From: Pseudomonadota bacterium
GTDB lineage: Bacteria > Pseudomonadota > Gammaproteobacteria > Burkholderiales > Burkholderiaceae_C
Direction of reading: 5' to 3'
Assembly (NCBI GenBank): GCA_023387335.1
Contig: JAEWIF010000059.1
Location: 1 to 64,000, forward strand
DNA length: 64,000 nucleotides
This document shows positions 49,701 to 57,587 of the stretch, one piece after another. The notes beneath the pieces were generated by a model. That model saw only the letters and a list, made by a program, of their open reading frames with translations, was not told where the DNA came from and did not search any database. Within the stretch, counting starts at the first letter, position 1, and each line of letters starts with the position of its first letter. The position numbers were made by a program, and so were the translations under genes.

Positions 49701-52505
49701 ACGGCGAAGGCGCTGCGCGAGTACGACGGGACGGTGGGGATGGTGTCGGAGGCCGTGGCCGAGGTCCGGCGGCCGAACGGGGCCGCGCGTTCCAACGCGA
49801 TCTCCATCGTCAATGCCCACGAGCACAACCTCAAGAACCTCTCGGTCGACATCCCGCACAACCGCTTCAGCGTGATCACCGGCGTGTCGGGCTCGGGCAA
49901 GTCCACGCTCGCCTTCGACATCCTGTTCAACGAAGGCCAGCGGCGTTACCTCGAATCGCTCAACGCCTACGCGCGCAGCATCGTGCAGCCGGCCGGCCGG
50001 CCGGAGGTCGATGCGGTGTACGGCATCCCGCCGACGGTGGCCATCGAGCAGCGGCTCTCGCGCGGCGGCCGCAAGTCCACCGTGGGCACCACCACCGAGG
50101 TGTGGCACTTCCTGCGCCTGCTGTACGTCAAGCTGGGCGTGCAGCACTGCGTGAACGACGACGCCGAGGTGCGGCCGCAGACCGCCGACAGCATCGCGGC
50201 GCAGCTGATGAAGCGCTACCGCGGCCGGCACATCGGCCTGCTGGCGCCGCTGGTGGTCGCGCGCAAGGGTGTGTACACCGAACTCGCCGAATGGGCGCGG
50301 GCGCGCAAGTACACCCACCTGCGCGTGGACGGCAACTTCCTGCCCACCACGGGCTTTCCGCGCATCGACCGCTTCAAGGAGCACACCCTCGAACTGCCGG
50401 TGTGCGACCTGGACGTCACGCCGGCCAACGAGGCGCTGCTGCGCGAGAAGCTGGCCGAGGCGCTGGAGCACGGCAAGGGCGTGCTGCACGTGCTGGCGCC
50501 GCTGGACGGCCTGCGCGAGGCGATGGCCCTCGGCCTGGGCAAGCACCACGACATCGGCAAGGTCGAGGTGTTCTCCACCCGCCGCGCCTGCCCGGTGTGC
50601 AGCACCAGCTACCCGGAGCTGGACCCGCGCCTGTTCTCCTACAACAGCAAGCACGGCTGGTGCCCCGAATGCGTGGGCACCGGCGTCAAGCTCTCGCGCG
50701 AGCAGCGCAAGGTCTTCGACGACACCGTGCAGGACGCCGACAACAAGGGCCGCGAGCAGACCTTCGCCGAACCAGAGGTGGAGGACCTGACCGACGAGGC
50801 CTGCCCGCGCTGCGAAGGCACGCGCCTGAACGAGCAGGCGAGGGCGGTGAAGTTCGCCGGGCTGGGCATCGACGAGATCGCGTCGATGTCCGTCACCGAC
50901 GTGCGCAAGTGGATCGAGCGCCTGCAGCGCGAGAACGGCATGACCCAGCGCGAGCAGGGCATCGCCCGCGACCTGATCCCCGAGATCCGCAGCCGCCTGG
51001 AGTTCCTGGAGGAGGTGGGCCTGGGCTACCTGACGCTGGACCGCGGCGCGCCCACGCTCTCGGGCGGCGAGGCGCAGCGCATCCGGCTGGCCGCGCAGCT
51101 GGGCTCCAACCTGCAGGGTGTCTGCTACGTGCTGGACGAGCCCACCATCGGCCTGCATGCGCGCGACAACCGCATCCTGCTGGACGCGCTGCACAAGCTG
51201 GGCGGCAAGGGCAACACGCTGGTGGTGGTGGAGCACGACGAGGACACCATCCGCCGCGCCGACCACATCATCGACATCGGCCCGAGCGCGGGCAAACGCG
51301 GCGGCCGCGTCATCGCGCAGGGCACGGCGGAGGAAGTCACGGCGAGCGAGGAGTCGCTGACCGGGCGCTACCTGCTGCATGCGATGAAGCATCCGCTGCG
51401 GGCGCGCCGCGAGGTGAACGGCGCGGCGGCGCAGGAAGGGAACGGCACGCTCGAGCTGCGCGGCGCGGACCTGCACAACCTGCGCCAGGTCGACATCGAC
51501 CTGCCGCTCAAGCGCCTGGTCGCCGTCACCGGCGTCTCCGGCTCGGGCAAGTCGACGCTCGCGCGAGACGTGCTGCTGCACAACGTGCAGGCGGCGGTGC
51601 AGCAGCGCAGCACCAAGGCCGGCCGCGACGCCGACGATCGAGGCAAGCACCCGAAGTGGAGCGGCTGCGAATCGCTGGACGGCTACCAGGCCATCGACCG
51701 CGTGCTGGAAGTGGACCAGACGCCGATCGGCAAGACGCCGCGTTCCTGCCCGGCCACCTACATCGGCTTCTGGGACACCATCCGCCGGCTGTTCTCCGAC
51801 ACGCTGGAGGCCAAGGCGCGCGGCTACGGTCCCGGCCGCTTCTCCTTCAACACCGGCGAAGGCCGCTGCCCCACCTGCGAAGGCCAGGGCGTTCGCACCA
51901 TCGCGATGAGCTTCCTGCCCGACGTGAAGGTGCCCTGCGAGTCCTGCCACGGCGCGCGGTTCAACCCGGAGACGCTGGCCGTCACCTGGCGCGGCAAGAG
52001 CATCGGCGACGTGCTGCAGATGGAAGTGGACGAGGCGGTGGAGTTCTTCGCCTCCATGCCCAACATCAGCCATCCGCTGCAGCTGCTCAAGGACGTGGGC
52101 CTGGGCTACCTCACGCTGGGCCAGCCTTCGCCCACGCTCTCGGGCGGCGAGGCACAGCGCATCAAGCTGGTGACCGAGCTGTCCAAGGTGCGCGACGACG
52201 TCACGCGCCGCGGCCAGAAGGCGCCGCACACGCTGTACGTGCTGGACGAGCCGACCGTCGGCCTGCACATGGCCGATGTCGAGAAGCTGATCCGCGTGCT
52301 GCACCGGCTGGTGGACGGCGGCCACAGCGTGGTGGTGATCGAGCACGACCTCGACGTCATCGCCGAAGCCGACTGGATCATCGACCTGGGTCCGGAGGGC
52401 GGCGGCGAAGGCGGCCGCGTGGTGGCGGCGGCGCCGCCGGAAGAGGTGGTGCGGCTCGCGACGCACACGGGACGGGCGCTGCAGCCGGTGCTGGAGCGGG
52501 CCTAG
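46776..52505 (+). CDS. Double-length UvrA-like ABC ATPase (four nucleotide-binding domains)
   Basis: This encodes 1909 residues, twice the length of UvrA (about 940). Two UvrA-like halves are joined near residue 1005. Walker A motifs lie at 33-40 (GPSGSGKS), 664-671, 1036-1043 and 1586-1593 (GVSGSGKS). Signature LSGGE motifs lie at 512, 863, 1428 and 1788. Each half has a signature-domain zinc module with both Cys pairs (half 1 RCPTCGGSG ... RCPDCDGKRY; half 2 RCPTCEGQG ... PCESCHGARF). The ATPase-I zinc module is intact in half 2 (ACPVCSTSY ... WCPECVGTG), but in half 1 one pair is broken: C251-P-D-S254 instead of CxxC, with C275 and C278 kept. UvrA finds damage in DNA and loads UvrB. The function of a double chain is inferred to be a pseudo-dimer. 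The ribosome binding site is weak. This is unlikely to replace canonical uvrA. Confidence 0.92.
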   Translation: MTQGLIRIRGARQHNLKNLDLDLRTGELTVVTGPSGSGKSSLVFDTLYAEGQRRYVETFSAYARQFLDRMDKPAVDRVEGVPPAIAIDQTNPVRSSRSTVGTMTELNDHLKLLFARAAELFDRKSARRVRHDTPETIYAELMARTKEGDPRLVVTFPVELPGSTTAEEVEQWLSASGFTRVQAEREVATPTGPRKVLDVVADRFRIQGVEKARAIEAIEVALKRGAGRLSVYATVSEADTETWRFSTGLHCPDSDIRYADPIPSMFSFNSPVGACEVCRGFGRVIGVDWGLVIPNDKLTLRAGAVKPMQTPAWQECQDDLMRHAESAGIPRDTPWYKLTAEQKQWVIDGTPNYKEGNWNKQWYGAKRFFSYLESKAYKMHIRVLLSKYRSYTPCETCGGARLKLESLLWRLGSKEDADSVIEPSKRFMPVGVEWSREQLEALPGLALHDLMLLPIDKLRKFFGRLEPREDGGASEGEYQALKLLFEEITTRLKYLVDVGIGYLTLDRQSRTLSGGEVQRINLTTALGTSLVNTLFVLDEPSIGLHPRDMNRITEAMKRLRDAGNTLVVVEHDPAVMVAADRMIDMGPGPGERGGNIVFDGSTHDLRSADTLTGAYLGGRKQVGMGFKRAVTASTPRLVLEGACEHNLKNLSVEFPLQRLVCVTGVSGSGKSTLVQDILAPALLRHFGRATEAPGHHERLLGADHLGDVVFVDQSPIGKTARSNPVSYVGAWDAVREIFAASGLSRQRGYTAAKFSFNSGDGRCPTCGGSGFEHVEMQFLSDVYLRCPDCDGKRYRPEILEVAIERQAIGAVKPRTLNVADVLELTVSEAAALFANDREVIRALQPIVDVGLEYVKLGQPVPTLSGGESQRLKLAGFLAEAAKSSSASRQGLATKGTLFLFDEPTTGLHFDDIAKLMRALRKLLEAGHSLVVIEHNLDVIRAADWLVDLGPEGGDAGGLLVAEGPPEEVRQHPTSHTAKALREYDGTVGMVSEAVAEVRRPNGAARSNAISIVNAHEHNLKNLSVDIPHNRFSVITGVSGSGKSTLAFDILFNEGQRRYLESLNAYARSIVQPAGRPEVDAVYGIPPTVAIEQRLSRGGRKSTVGTTTEVWHFLRLLYVKLGVQHCVNDDAEVRPQTADSIAAQLMKRYRGRHIGLLAPLVVARKGVYTELAEWARARKYTHLRVDGNFLPTTGFPRIDRFKEHTLELPVCDLDVTPANEALLREKLAEALEHGKGVLHVLAPLDGLREAMALGLGKHHDIGKVEVFSTRRACPVCSTSYPELDPRLFSYNSKHGWCPECVGTGVKLSREQRKVFDDTVQDADNKGREQTFAEPEVEDLTDEACPRCEGTRLNEQARAVKFAGLGIDEIASMSVTDVRKWIERLQRENGMTQREQGIARDLIPEIRSRLEFLEEVGLGYLTLDRGAPTLSGGEAQRIRLAAQLGSNLQGVCYVLDEPTIGLHARDNRILLDALHKLGGKGNTLVVVEHDEDTIRRADHIIDIGPSAGKRGGRVIAQGTAEEVTASEESLTGRYLLHAMKHPLRARREVNGAAAQEGNGTLELRGADLHNLRQVDIDLPLKRLVAVTGVSGSGKSTLARDVLLHNVQAAVQQRSTKAGRDADDRGKHPKWSGCESLDGYQAIDRVLEVDQTPIGKTPRSCPATYIGFWDTIRRLFSDTLEAKARGYGPGRFSFNTGEGRCPTCEGQGVRTIAMSFLPDVKVPCESCHGARFNPETLAVTWRGKSIGDVLQMEVDEAVEFFASMPNISHPLQLLKDVGLGYLTLGQPSPTLSGGEAQRIKLVTELSKVRDDVTRRGQKAPHTLYVLDEPTVGLHMADVEKLIRVLHRLVDGGHSVVVIEHDLDVIAEADWIIDLGPEGGGEGGRVVAAAPPEEVVRLATHTGRALQPVLERA

Positions 52506-52516
52506 GAATCGGCGCC

Positions 52517-53563
52517 ATGCACGTCTTCTTCAACGACCGCCACGCCCTCCACCACGGCCGCCACGAGATGTTCCGCGGCGAGCTGGTGCCCTGCTTCGAG
52601 GTGCCGGCTCGCGCGGACTACGTGATCGAGGAGCTGCGGCGGCGCGGCCTCGGCACCGTCCAGACCTCGGTGCCTGAAGTCCCGATGGCGGTGCTCGAAC
52701 GCGTGCATGCGCCGCGCTACCTGCAGTTCCTGGCCACGGCCTGGGACGAATGGGTGGCGCTGGACCCGAAGAACGCCGATCGCGACGCGCTGCCTTCCTA
52801 CTGGCCGATCCGCACCTTCCGCAGCGACGTGCTGCCCGCGAGCTTTCCCGCGCGCATGGGCCTGTTCTCCTTCGACGCCGGCTCGCCGATCACCGCGGGC
52901 ACGTGGGCGGCCGCGCGCCAGGGCGCATCGTGCGCGGTGGCCGGCGCGGGGCGGCTGCTGGCGGGCGATCGCGCCGCCTTCGTGCTCACGCGCCCGCCCG
53001 GGCACCACGCGGGCGCCGATTTCTTCGGCGGCTACTGCTTCCTGAACAACGCGGCCGTCGCCGCGCAGGCGCTGCGCGACGGCGGCCTGGACCGCGTGGC
53101 GGTGCTCGACTTCGACTACCACCACGGCAACGGCACCCAGGCCATCTTCTACGAGCGGCCCGACGTGTTCTTCGCCAGCGTGCACGGCGATCCGCACACC
53201 GAGTACCCGTACTACCTGGGCTACGCCGACGAGCGCGGCGCCGGCGCGGGCGAGGGCTTCAACCTCAACCTGCCGCTGCCGCGCGGCACCGGCTTCGCGC
53301 GCTGGCGCGAGGCGCTGGCCGAGGCGCTGGACGCGATCAGCCGCTTCGGCGCGCAGGCCCTCGTGGTCTCGCTCGGCCTCGACACCTTCGAGGCCGACCC
53401 GATCTCCGGCTTCGTGCTGCGCAGCGACGACTACCTGCGCGTCGGCGAGGACCTGGCCGCGGCCGGCCTGCCCACGCTGTTCGTGTTCGAAGGCGGCTAT
53501 GCCGTCGCGGAAGTGGGCGTGAACGCGGCCAACGTGCTGCAGGGGTTCGAGCGTTTCTCCTAG
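52517..53563 (+). CDS. Histone deacetylase-like / acetylpolyamine amidohydrolase
   Basis: This encodes 348 residues. Arginase/deacetylase fold: the His-His pair in RPPGHHAGADFF (H163, H164), metal ligands in VLDFDYHHGNGT (D200, H202) and SLGLDTFEADP (D289), and C-terminal FVFEGGYAV. Bacterial members remove acetyl groups from polyamines or other N-acetylated compounds using Zn2+. Length is close to acetylpolyamine aminohydrolase (about 340). The gene starts 11 bases after the UvrA-like gene stop, so it may be co-transcribed. Another member type is the acetoin-utilisation AcuC group. Confidence 0.88.
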   Translation: MHVFFNDRHALHHGRHEMFRGELVPCFEVPARADYVIEELRRRGLGTVQTSVPEVPMAVLERVHAPRYLQFLATAWDEWVALDPKNADRDALPSYWPIRTFRSDVLPASFPARMGLFSFDAGSPITAGTWAAARQGASCAVAGAGRLLAGDRAAFVLTRPPGHHAGADFFGGYCFLNNAAVAAQALRDGGLDRVAVLDFDYHHGNGTQAIFYERPDVFFASVHGDPHTEYPYYLGYADERGAGAGEGFNLNLPLPRGTGFARWREALAEALDAISRFGAQALVVSLGLDTFEADPISGFVLRSDDYLRVGEDLAAAGLPTLFVFEGGYAVAEVGVNAANVLQGFERFS

Positions 53564-53648
53564 GCGACACGCAACGGGTCAATCCTGATGCGCGGTGGCG
53601 TTCCCGGCCGTCCAATCGATGGCTTTGCGACACCCACAAGGAGACACC

Positions 53649-54626
53649 ATGCGCCGCCGACAACTCATCCAATACGCCGCTGCCGCCGCGGCCGCGGCCA
53701 CGCCCGTGTTGCCCGCCTTCGCCCAGGGCGCCGGCGGTTTCCCGAACAAGCCCATCCGCCTGGTGATCGCCTTCCCGGCGGGCGGCCCGACCGACATCAC
53801 CATGCGCCAGCTGGCCGACAACGCCGGCAAGGTGCTGGGCCAGCCGGTGGTCGTGGAGAACAAGCCCGGCGCCGGCGGCACGCTGCCCGCGCAGCTGCTG
53901 CAGACCACGCCGGCCGACGGCTACACGGTGGCGCAGATCCCGCTGGGCGTGTTCCGCCTGCCGTACACCACCAAGATCACCTGGGACCCGGTCAAGGACA
54001 TCGCGTACGTCATCAACGTCACCGGCTACGCGTTCGGCATCGTGGTGCCGACCGACAGCCCGATCAAGAACTGGAACGACTTCGTCTCGTACGCCAAGGC
54101 CAACCCGGGCAAGCTGAGCTACGGCTCCACCGGCACGCTGACCAGCCCGCACCTGACGACCGAGCTGATCGCACAGAAGCTGGGCCTGCAGCTCAACCAC
54201 ATCCCCTACAAGGGCAGCGCCGAGCTGTCGCAGGCGATCACGGGCGGGCACATCATGGCCGCGGCCGATTCCACCGGCTTCGCGCCGCTGGTGCAGGCCG
54301 GCAAGCTGCGCGTGCTCAACACCTGGGGCGAGAAGCGCCTGGAGAAGTTCGCCGATGCGCCGACGCTGAAGGAGCTGGGCCTGGACATCGTGCAGAACTC
54401 GCCGTTCGGCATCGGCGCGCCGCGCGGCACGCCGCCCGAAGTGGTCGCCCGACTGCACGACGCCTTCAAGAAGGCGATGGAAGACCCGAGCTACACGCAG
54501 GCGCTCGCGCGCTACGACATGCTGCCCATGTACATGAGCCCGCAGCAGTACACGAAGTTCGCGCAGGACACTTTCGCCACCGAGAAGGCGCTGGTGGAGA
54601 AGCTGGGCCTGGCCAAGCCCAACTGA
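53649..54626 (+). CDS. Bug family tripartite tricarboxylate transporter receptor
   Basis: This encodes 325 residues; ATG 53649, since the GTG at 53595 would precede the signal peptide with 18 poor residues. Signal MRRRQLIQYAAAAAAAATPV ends in FAQ. Bug features: IRLVIAFPAGGPTDITMRQL, VVVENKPGAGGTLPAQ, TPADGYTVAQIP, LNHIPYKGSAEL. The GGPTD loop differs from the GGSTD of two earlier receptors. It is alone between the deacetylase and peptidase C26 genes. Confidence 0.9.
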   Translation: MRRRQLIQYAAAAAAAATPVLPAFAQGAGGFPNKPIRLVIAFPAGGPTDITMRQLADNAGKVLGQPVVVENKPGAGGTLPAQLLQTTPADGYTVAQIPLGVFRLPYTTKITWDPVKDIAYVINVTGYAFGIVVPTDSPIKNWNDFVSYAKANPGKLSYGSTGTLTSPHLTTELIAQKLGLQLNHIPYKGSAELSQAITGGHIMAAADSTGFAPLVQAGKLRVLNTWGEKRLEKFADAPTLKELGLDIVQNSPFGIGAPRGTPPEVVARLHDAFKKAMEDPSYTQALARYDMLPMYMSPQQYTKFAQDTFATEKALVEKLGLAKPN

Positions 54627-54644
54627 CGGGTTCTCGGCCGTAGC

Positions 54645-54690
54645 GGCGGCATCGGAGGCGTCTGACGCCCGATAGCGCCGACGCTGCGGC
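54645..54690 (+). terminator. Imperfect hairpin after the Bug receptor gene
   Basis: The perfect palindrome GGCGTCTGACGCC at 54657-54669 forms the core, and outer ATCG/CGAT and further matches extend it with bulges. Only a weak terminator because no T-run follows. Confidence 0.4.
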
Positions 54691-54723
54691 CGGGCAGCGC
54701 CGGGGTGGAGCGAGAATCCACCC

Positions 54724-55485
54724 ATGCCCGCGCACAAGCCGCTCGTCTGGCTGCCGGCCTGCCACCGCCACCTGGACCTTTCCGACCCCGGTGGCTACAC
54801 CGTGCTGGCGGACCGCTACGCCGCGGCCGTGTGCGAGCTCGGCCTGCAGCCCGTGCTGTTCCCGATGGCCGGCGCGACCGATGTCCCGGACCTGCTGCCG
54901 CTGGTCGACGGCGTGCTGCTCACCGGTTCACCCTCCAACGTCGAGGCCACGCACTTCGGCGCCCTGGCGCTCGACACCGACCTGCTCGATCCGCGTCGCG
55001 ACGCGCTCACCATGTCCCTGGTGCGCGCCGCGCTGGCCGGCGGTACGCCGCTGTTCGGCGTGTGCCGCGGCCTGCAGGAGATGAACGTCGCGCTCGGCGG
55101 CTCGCTCTACCAGCGGGTGCACACCGAGCAGGGCCTGCTGGACCACCGCGAGCCCGAGGAAGGCACGATGGAGGAGCAGTTCGCCGACCGGCACGAGGTG
55201 CTGCTGGCGCCCGGCAGCGCCTTCGCGCAATGGGCCGGCGGCACGCGCGCGCAGGTGAACTCGCTGCATGGCCAGGGCATCAAGCGGCTGGGCGAAGGCC
55301 TGGTGGCCGAGGCGCATGCGCCGGACGGGCTGGTCGAAGGCGTGCGCGTGGTGCATGCGTCGTCGTTCGCTTTCGGCGTGCAGTGGCACCCGGAGTGGCG
55401 GCACAACTCCAATCCGTTCTATGCCCGCACGCTGGAGGCGTTCGCGCAGGCCGCCCGCGAGCATTGCAGGCGAAGGACGCAGTAG
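54724..55485 (+). CDS. Gamma-glutamyl-GABA hydrolase-like class I glutamine amidotransferase (peptidase C26)
   Basis: This encodes 253 residues. Catalytic triad: Cys114 (FGVCRGLQEMN), His222 and Glu224 (QWHPEW). N-terminal features LLTGSPSNVEA also fit. PuuD-type enzymes hydrolyse gamma-glutamyl-GABA in putrescine breakdown; the C26 family has other members. Nearby deacetylase acting on polyamines makes a polyamine role attractive, as inference. Starts 97 bases after the Bug gene. Confidence 0.85.
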   Translation: MPAHKPLVWLPACHRHLDLSDPGGYTVLADRYAAAVCELGLQPVLFPMAGATDVPDLLPLVDGVLLTGSPSNVEATHFGALALDTDLLDPRRDALTMSLVRAALAGGTPLFGVCRGLQEMNVALGGSLYQRVHTEQGLLDHREPEEGTMEEQFADRHEVLLAPGSAFAQWAGGTRAQVNSLHGQGIKRLGEGLVAEAHAPDGLVEGVRVVHASSFAFGVQWHPEWRHNSNPFYARTLEAFAQAAREHCRRRTQ

Positions 55486-55491
55486 CCCTCG

Positions 55492-56292
55492 TCAGCGCGT
55501 CGCGAGGATCGCCCGCGCGACTTCCGAGAACCCCGCCCCGCGTTCGCCTTGCGTGACGTACGCCGGCTGGTGCGCCAGCTGGTCGGCGAACCGCATGATG
55601 TTCGCGACGCCCACGCTGTGCGGGAAGCGCTCGAACATCAGCACGTCGTTGGTCGAATCGCCCACGTACACCCAGCGCCCGATCTGCGCGTCCAGGTCCA
55701 CGTCCAGCAGCGTCCGCGCGATCCAGCGCGCCCCGGCCAGCTTGTGGTGCCCGCCGTACCAGCCGTTGATGTGGATCGAGCTCACCGTCGCATTCATGCC
55801 CTCGGCGCGCATCAGCGCCACGACCTGGTCGATGCGCTCCTGCGGCAGCGTGGTGAACTCGCTGTGGTCGATCGCGATGTCGGTCTCGCGGCCGGCGCTG
55901 TCCTCGGCGCGGCGCGCGCCCGGCACCTCGCGCTCGATGCGCGCCAGCACCTGCTGCATTCGCGCGAAGTTCGCGGCGCGCTCGGCCTCGGGCTGCTGGT
56001 AGAGCTTGCGCAGCCGCCCGCCCGGCGCGCGCACCAGCGCCACCGCGCCGTTCTCCGCCACGATGGCATCGACGGGCCAGGCTTGCGCGAAGGGCTCGCT
56101 CCAGCCCACCGGGCGGCCGGTGATCGGGATCACGTGCAGGCCCGCGGCCTTGAGCTCGCCCAGCGCCGCCAGCGCGTCGGCCGTGATGGCGCCTTCGCTG
56201 GTGAGCGTGTCGTCGATGTCGGTGAAAACGCCGAAGACGCCGCGGCGGGCGTCTTCGGGCCAGAGGGAGAGGGGAGGGATGCGGACGGTCAA
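55492..56292 (-). CDS. HAD-family phosphatase, TTG start coupled to the S41 gene
   Basis: This encodes about 266 residues. Motif I is FTDIDDTLT (DxDxT), motif II VIPITGRP, a Lys in HHKLAGA, and motif IV YVGDSTNDVLMFE. With the cap it resembles HAD-IIB phosphatases such as those acting on sucrose-, mannosylglycerate- or trehalose-phosphates. The TTG at 56292 overlaps the stop of the upstream protease gene (TTGA), and no ATG/GTG occurs in frame before motif I, so coupling from the upstream gene is likely. Its 3' end is convergent with the C26 gene (6 bases). Substrate unknown. Confidence 0.8.
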   Translation of the reverse strand: MTVRIPPLSLWPEDARRGVFGVFTDIDDTLTSEGAITADALAALGELKAAGLHVIPITGRPVGWSEPFAQAWPVDAIVAENGAVALVRAPGGRLRKLYQQPEAERAANFARMQQVLARIEREVPGARRAEDSAGRETDIAIDHSEFTTLPQERIDQVVALMRAEGMNATVSSIHINGWYGGHHKLAGARWIARTLLDVDLDAQIGRWVYVGDSTNDVLMFERFPHSVGVANIMRFADQLAHQPAYVTQGERGAGFSEVARAILATR

Positions 56293-57536
56293 GGTTGCAG
56301 TCGGCGCCCGTCCCAGCCGGGCTGGTACATCGGGGAATCCGCCGGAGGGGCCTCCGGCCGGTCGAGCATGGACGCGCCGTCCGATTGTCTCAGCACCGAG
56401 GCCGCGTACTGCGTGGCCGTGCCGGTGGGACAGCTGCCGCTGTCGATGTGGTTCAGGGCGGCGGACAGCAGGGGCTCGGTGGTGCTGCCCAGCGCGCTGC
56501 GCGGGTTCTCGGCCACGCGGCACTGCACCGGGAAGCCGTCCTGGTAGTCGCCGAACCCGGCCGCGTTGTAGACCTGGAACTCGATCGGGAAGTAGGCCTG
56601 GCCGCAGTTGTCCTTGCGGTAGAAGCCGTACGGCTTGCCGCAGGTGCGGTCGCCCACCAGGATCACCTGCACGCCGATGCCGCGCAGGCTGTTGACGATG
56701 GACTCGCTGGCCGAGCAGGTGAGCTGCGAAGTCAGCACGTACAGGCGCGGCAGGTTCAACTGCGGCAGCGGATCGCCGGCGCCGTACACGGACTCGCCGC
56801 GCTGCACGCGGGTGCTGAACCGGAAGGTCTCGCTCACGCTCTCGTTGCTGCGGCGGTCGTTGAAGCGCACGCTCTCGAACAGCTGCCCGTCCACGCCGGG
56901 GCCGGCCACCATCGAAGCCGCCGTCTGGGCGATGTAGATGAAGCCGCCCGAGTTGTAGCGAAGGTCCAGCACCAGGTCCTGGATGGCCGCGTCGCGCAGG
57001 CCCTTGAAGGCGGTGATCAGCGCGTCCTGCGCGCCGCGGCTGTGTTCGTTGAACAGCACGTAGCCCACCTTGCGGCCGGCCGTGCTGCGCACCACGCGCG
57101 TCAGCGGCACCGGGTTGGCGGACGAGGCCATGGCCGCGGCGCTGGCCGCGGTGGCCACGTTCTGCATCACGTCGGCGGCCGAGCTGCTCATCGTGGTGCT
57201 GAAGCGGTCGCGGGCGCGGCCGGTGGCGTCGGGCGTGCGCACCAGCAGGGCGTCGAAGTACGAGGGGATGGCGGCGTGCGCCTGCGGGTCGGCATCCTGC
57301 ATCTCGTTCGACCACAGGTAGCTCTCGTGCATGTAGCTGCGCAGCCACTGCTTCTGGCCCTCGACCGTGCAGACGCCGGCGAGGCTGGACGATTCCGGGA
57401 AGAGGCCGCTGGAGACCGATGCCGTCGCCACGTCAGTGCCGCTGCCGCCTCCTCCACCACCGCAGGCGGCAAGGAGAAGCGTCAGGGACGCGGCGGCAAA
57501 GGCGGCTGCACGGCGCAGCGCGGCAAGGTGTAACAC
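56289..57536 (-). CDS. S41-family peptidase lipoprotein
   Basis: This encodes 415 residues from GTG 57536 with GGAG 7 bases before. Signal and lipobox LAAC (Cys25), followed by poly-Gly (CGGGGGGSG). The S41 catalytic core: VGYVLFNEHS, DLVLDLRYNSGGF, TSQLTCSASESIVN with the nucleophile Ser275, and TCGKPYGF with Lys301. S41 peptidases (Tsp/CtpA) cleave C-terminal regions of proteins; this version has no visible PDZ domain between the N-terminal helical part and the core. It is probably periplasmic, anchored to a membrane. Co-transcribed with the HAD gene. Confidence 0.87.
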   Translation of the reverse strand: MLHLAALRRAAAFAAASLTLLLAACGGGGGGSGTDVATASVSSGLFPESSSLAGVCTVEGQKQWLRSYMHESYLWSNEMQDADPQAHAAIPSYFDALLVRTPDATGRARDRFSTTMSSSAADVMQNVATAASAAAMASSANPVPLTRVVRSTAGRKVGYVLFNEHSRGAQDALITAFKGLRDAAIQDLVLDLRYNSGGFIYIAQTAASMVAGPGVDGQLFESVRFNDRRSNESVSETFRFSTRVQRGESVYGAGDPLPQLNLPRLYVLTSQLTCSASESIVNSLRGIGVQVILVGDRTCGKPYGFYRKDNCGQAYFPIEFQVYNAAGFGDYQDGFPVQCRVAENPRSALGSTTEPLLSAALNHIDSGSCPTGTATQYAASVLRQSDGASMLDRPEAPPADSPMYQPGWDGRRLQP

Positions 57537-57587
57537 GGCTCAGCTCCACAATGGAGCGGCCGATTATTGCTGGGCTGGCCCAGCTGA

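Noticed and set aside
46440..52466. Very long minus-strand open frame opposite the uvrA-like gene
   Set aside because: It is a GC-bias shadow: composition is His/Arg/Ala/Val-rich with no motif, and the plus-strand frame carries clear domains.
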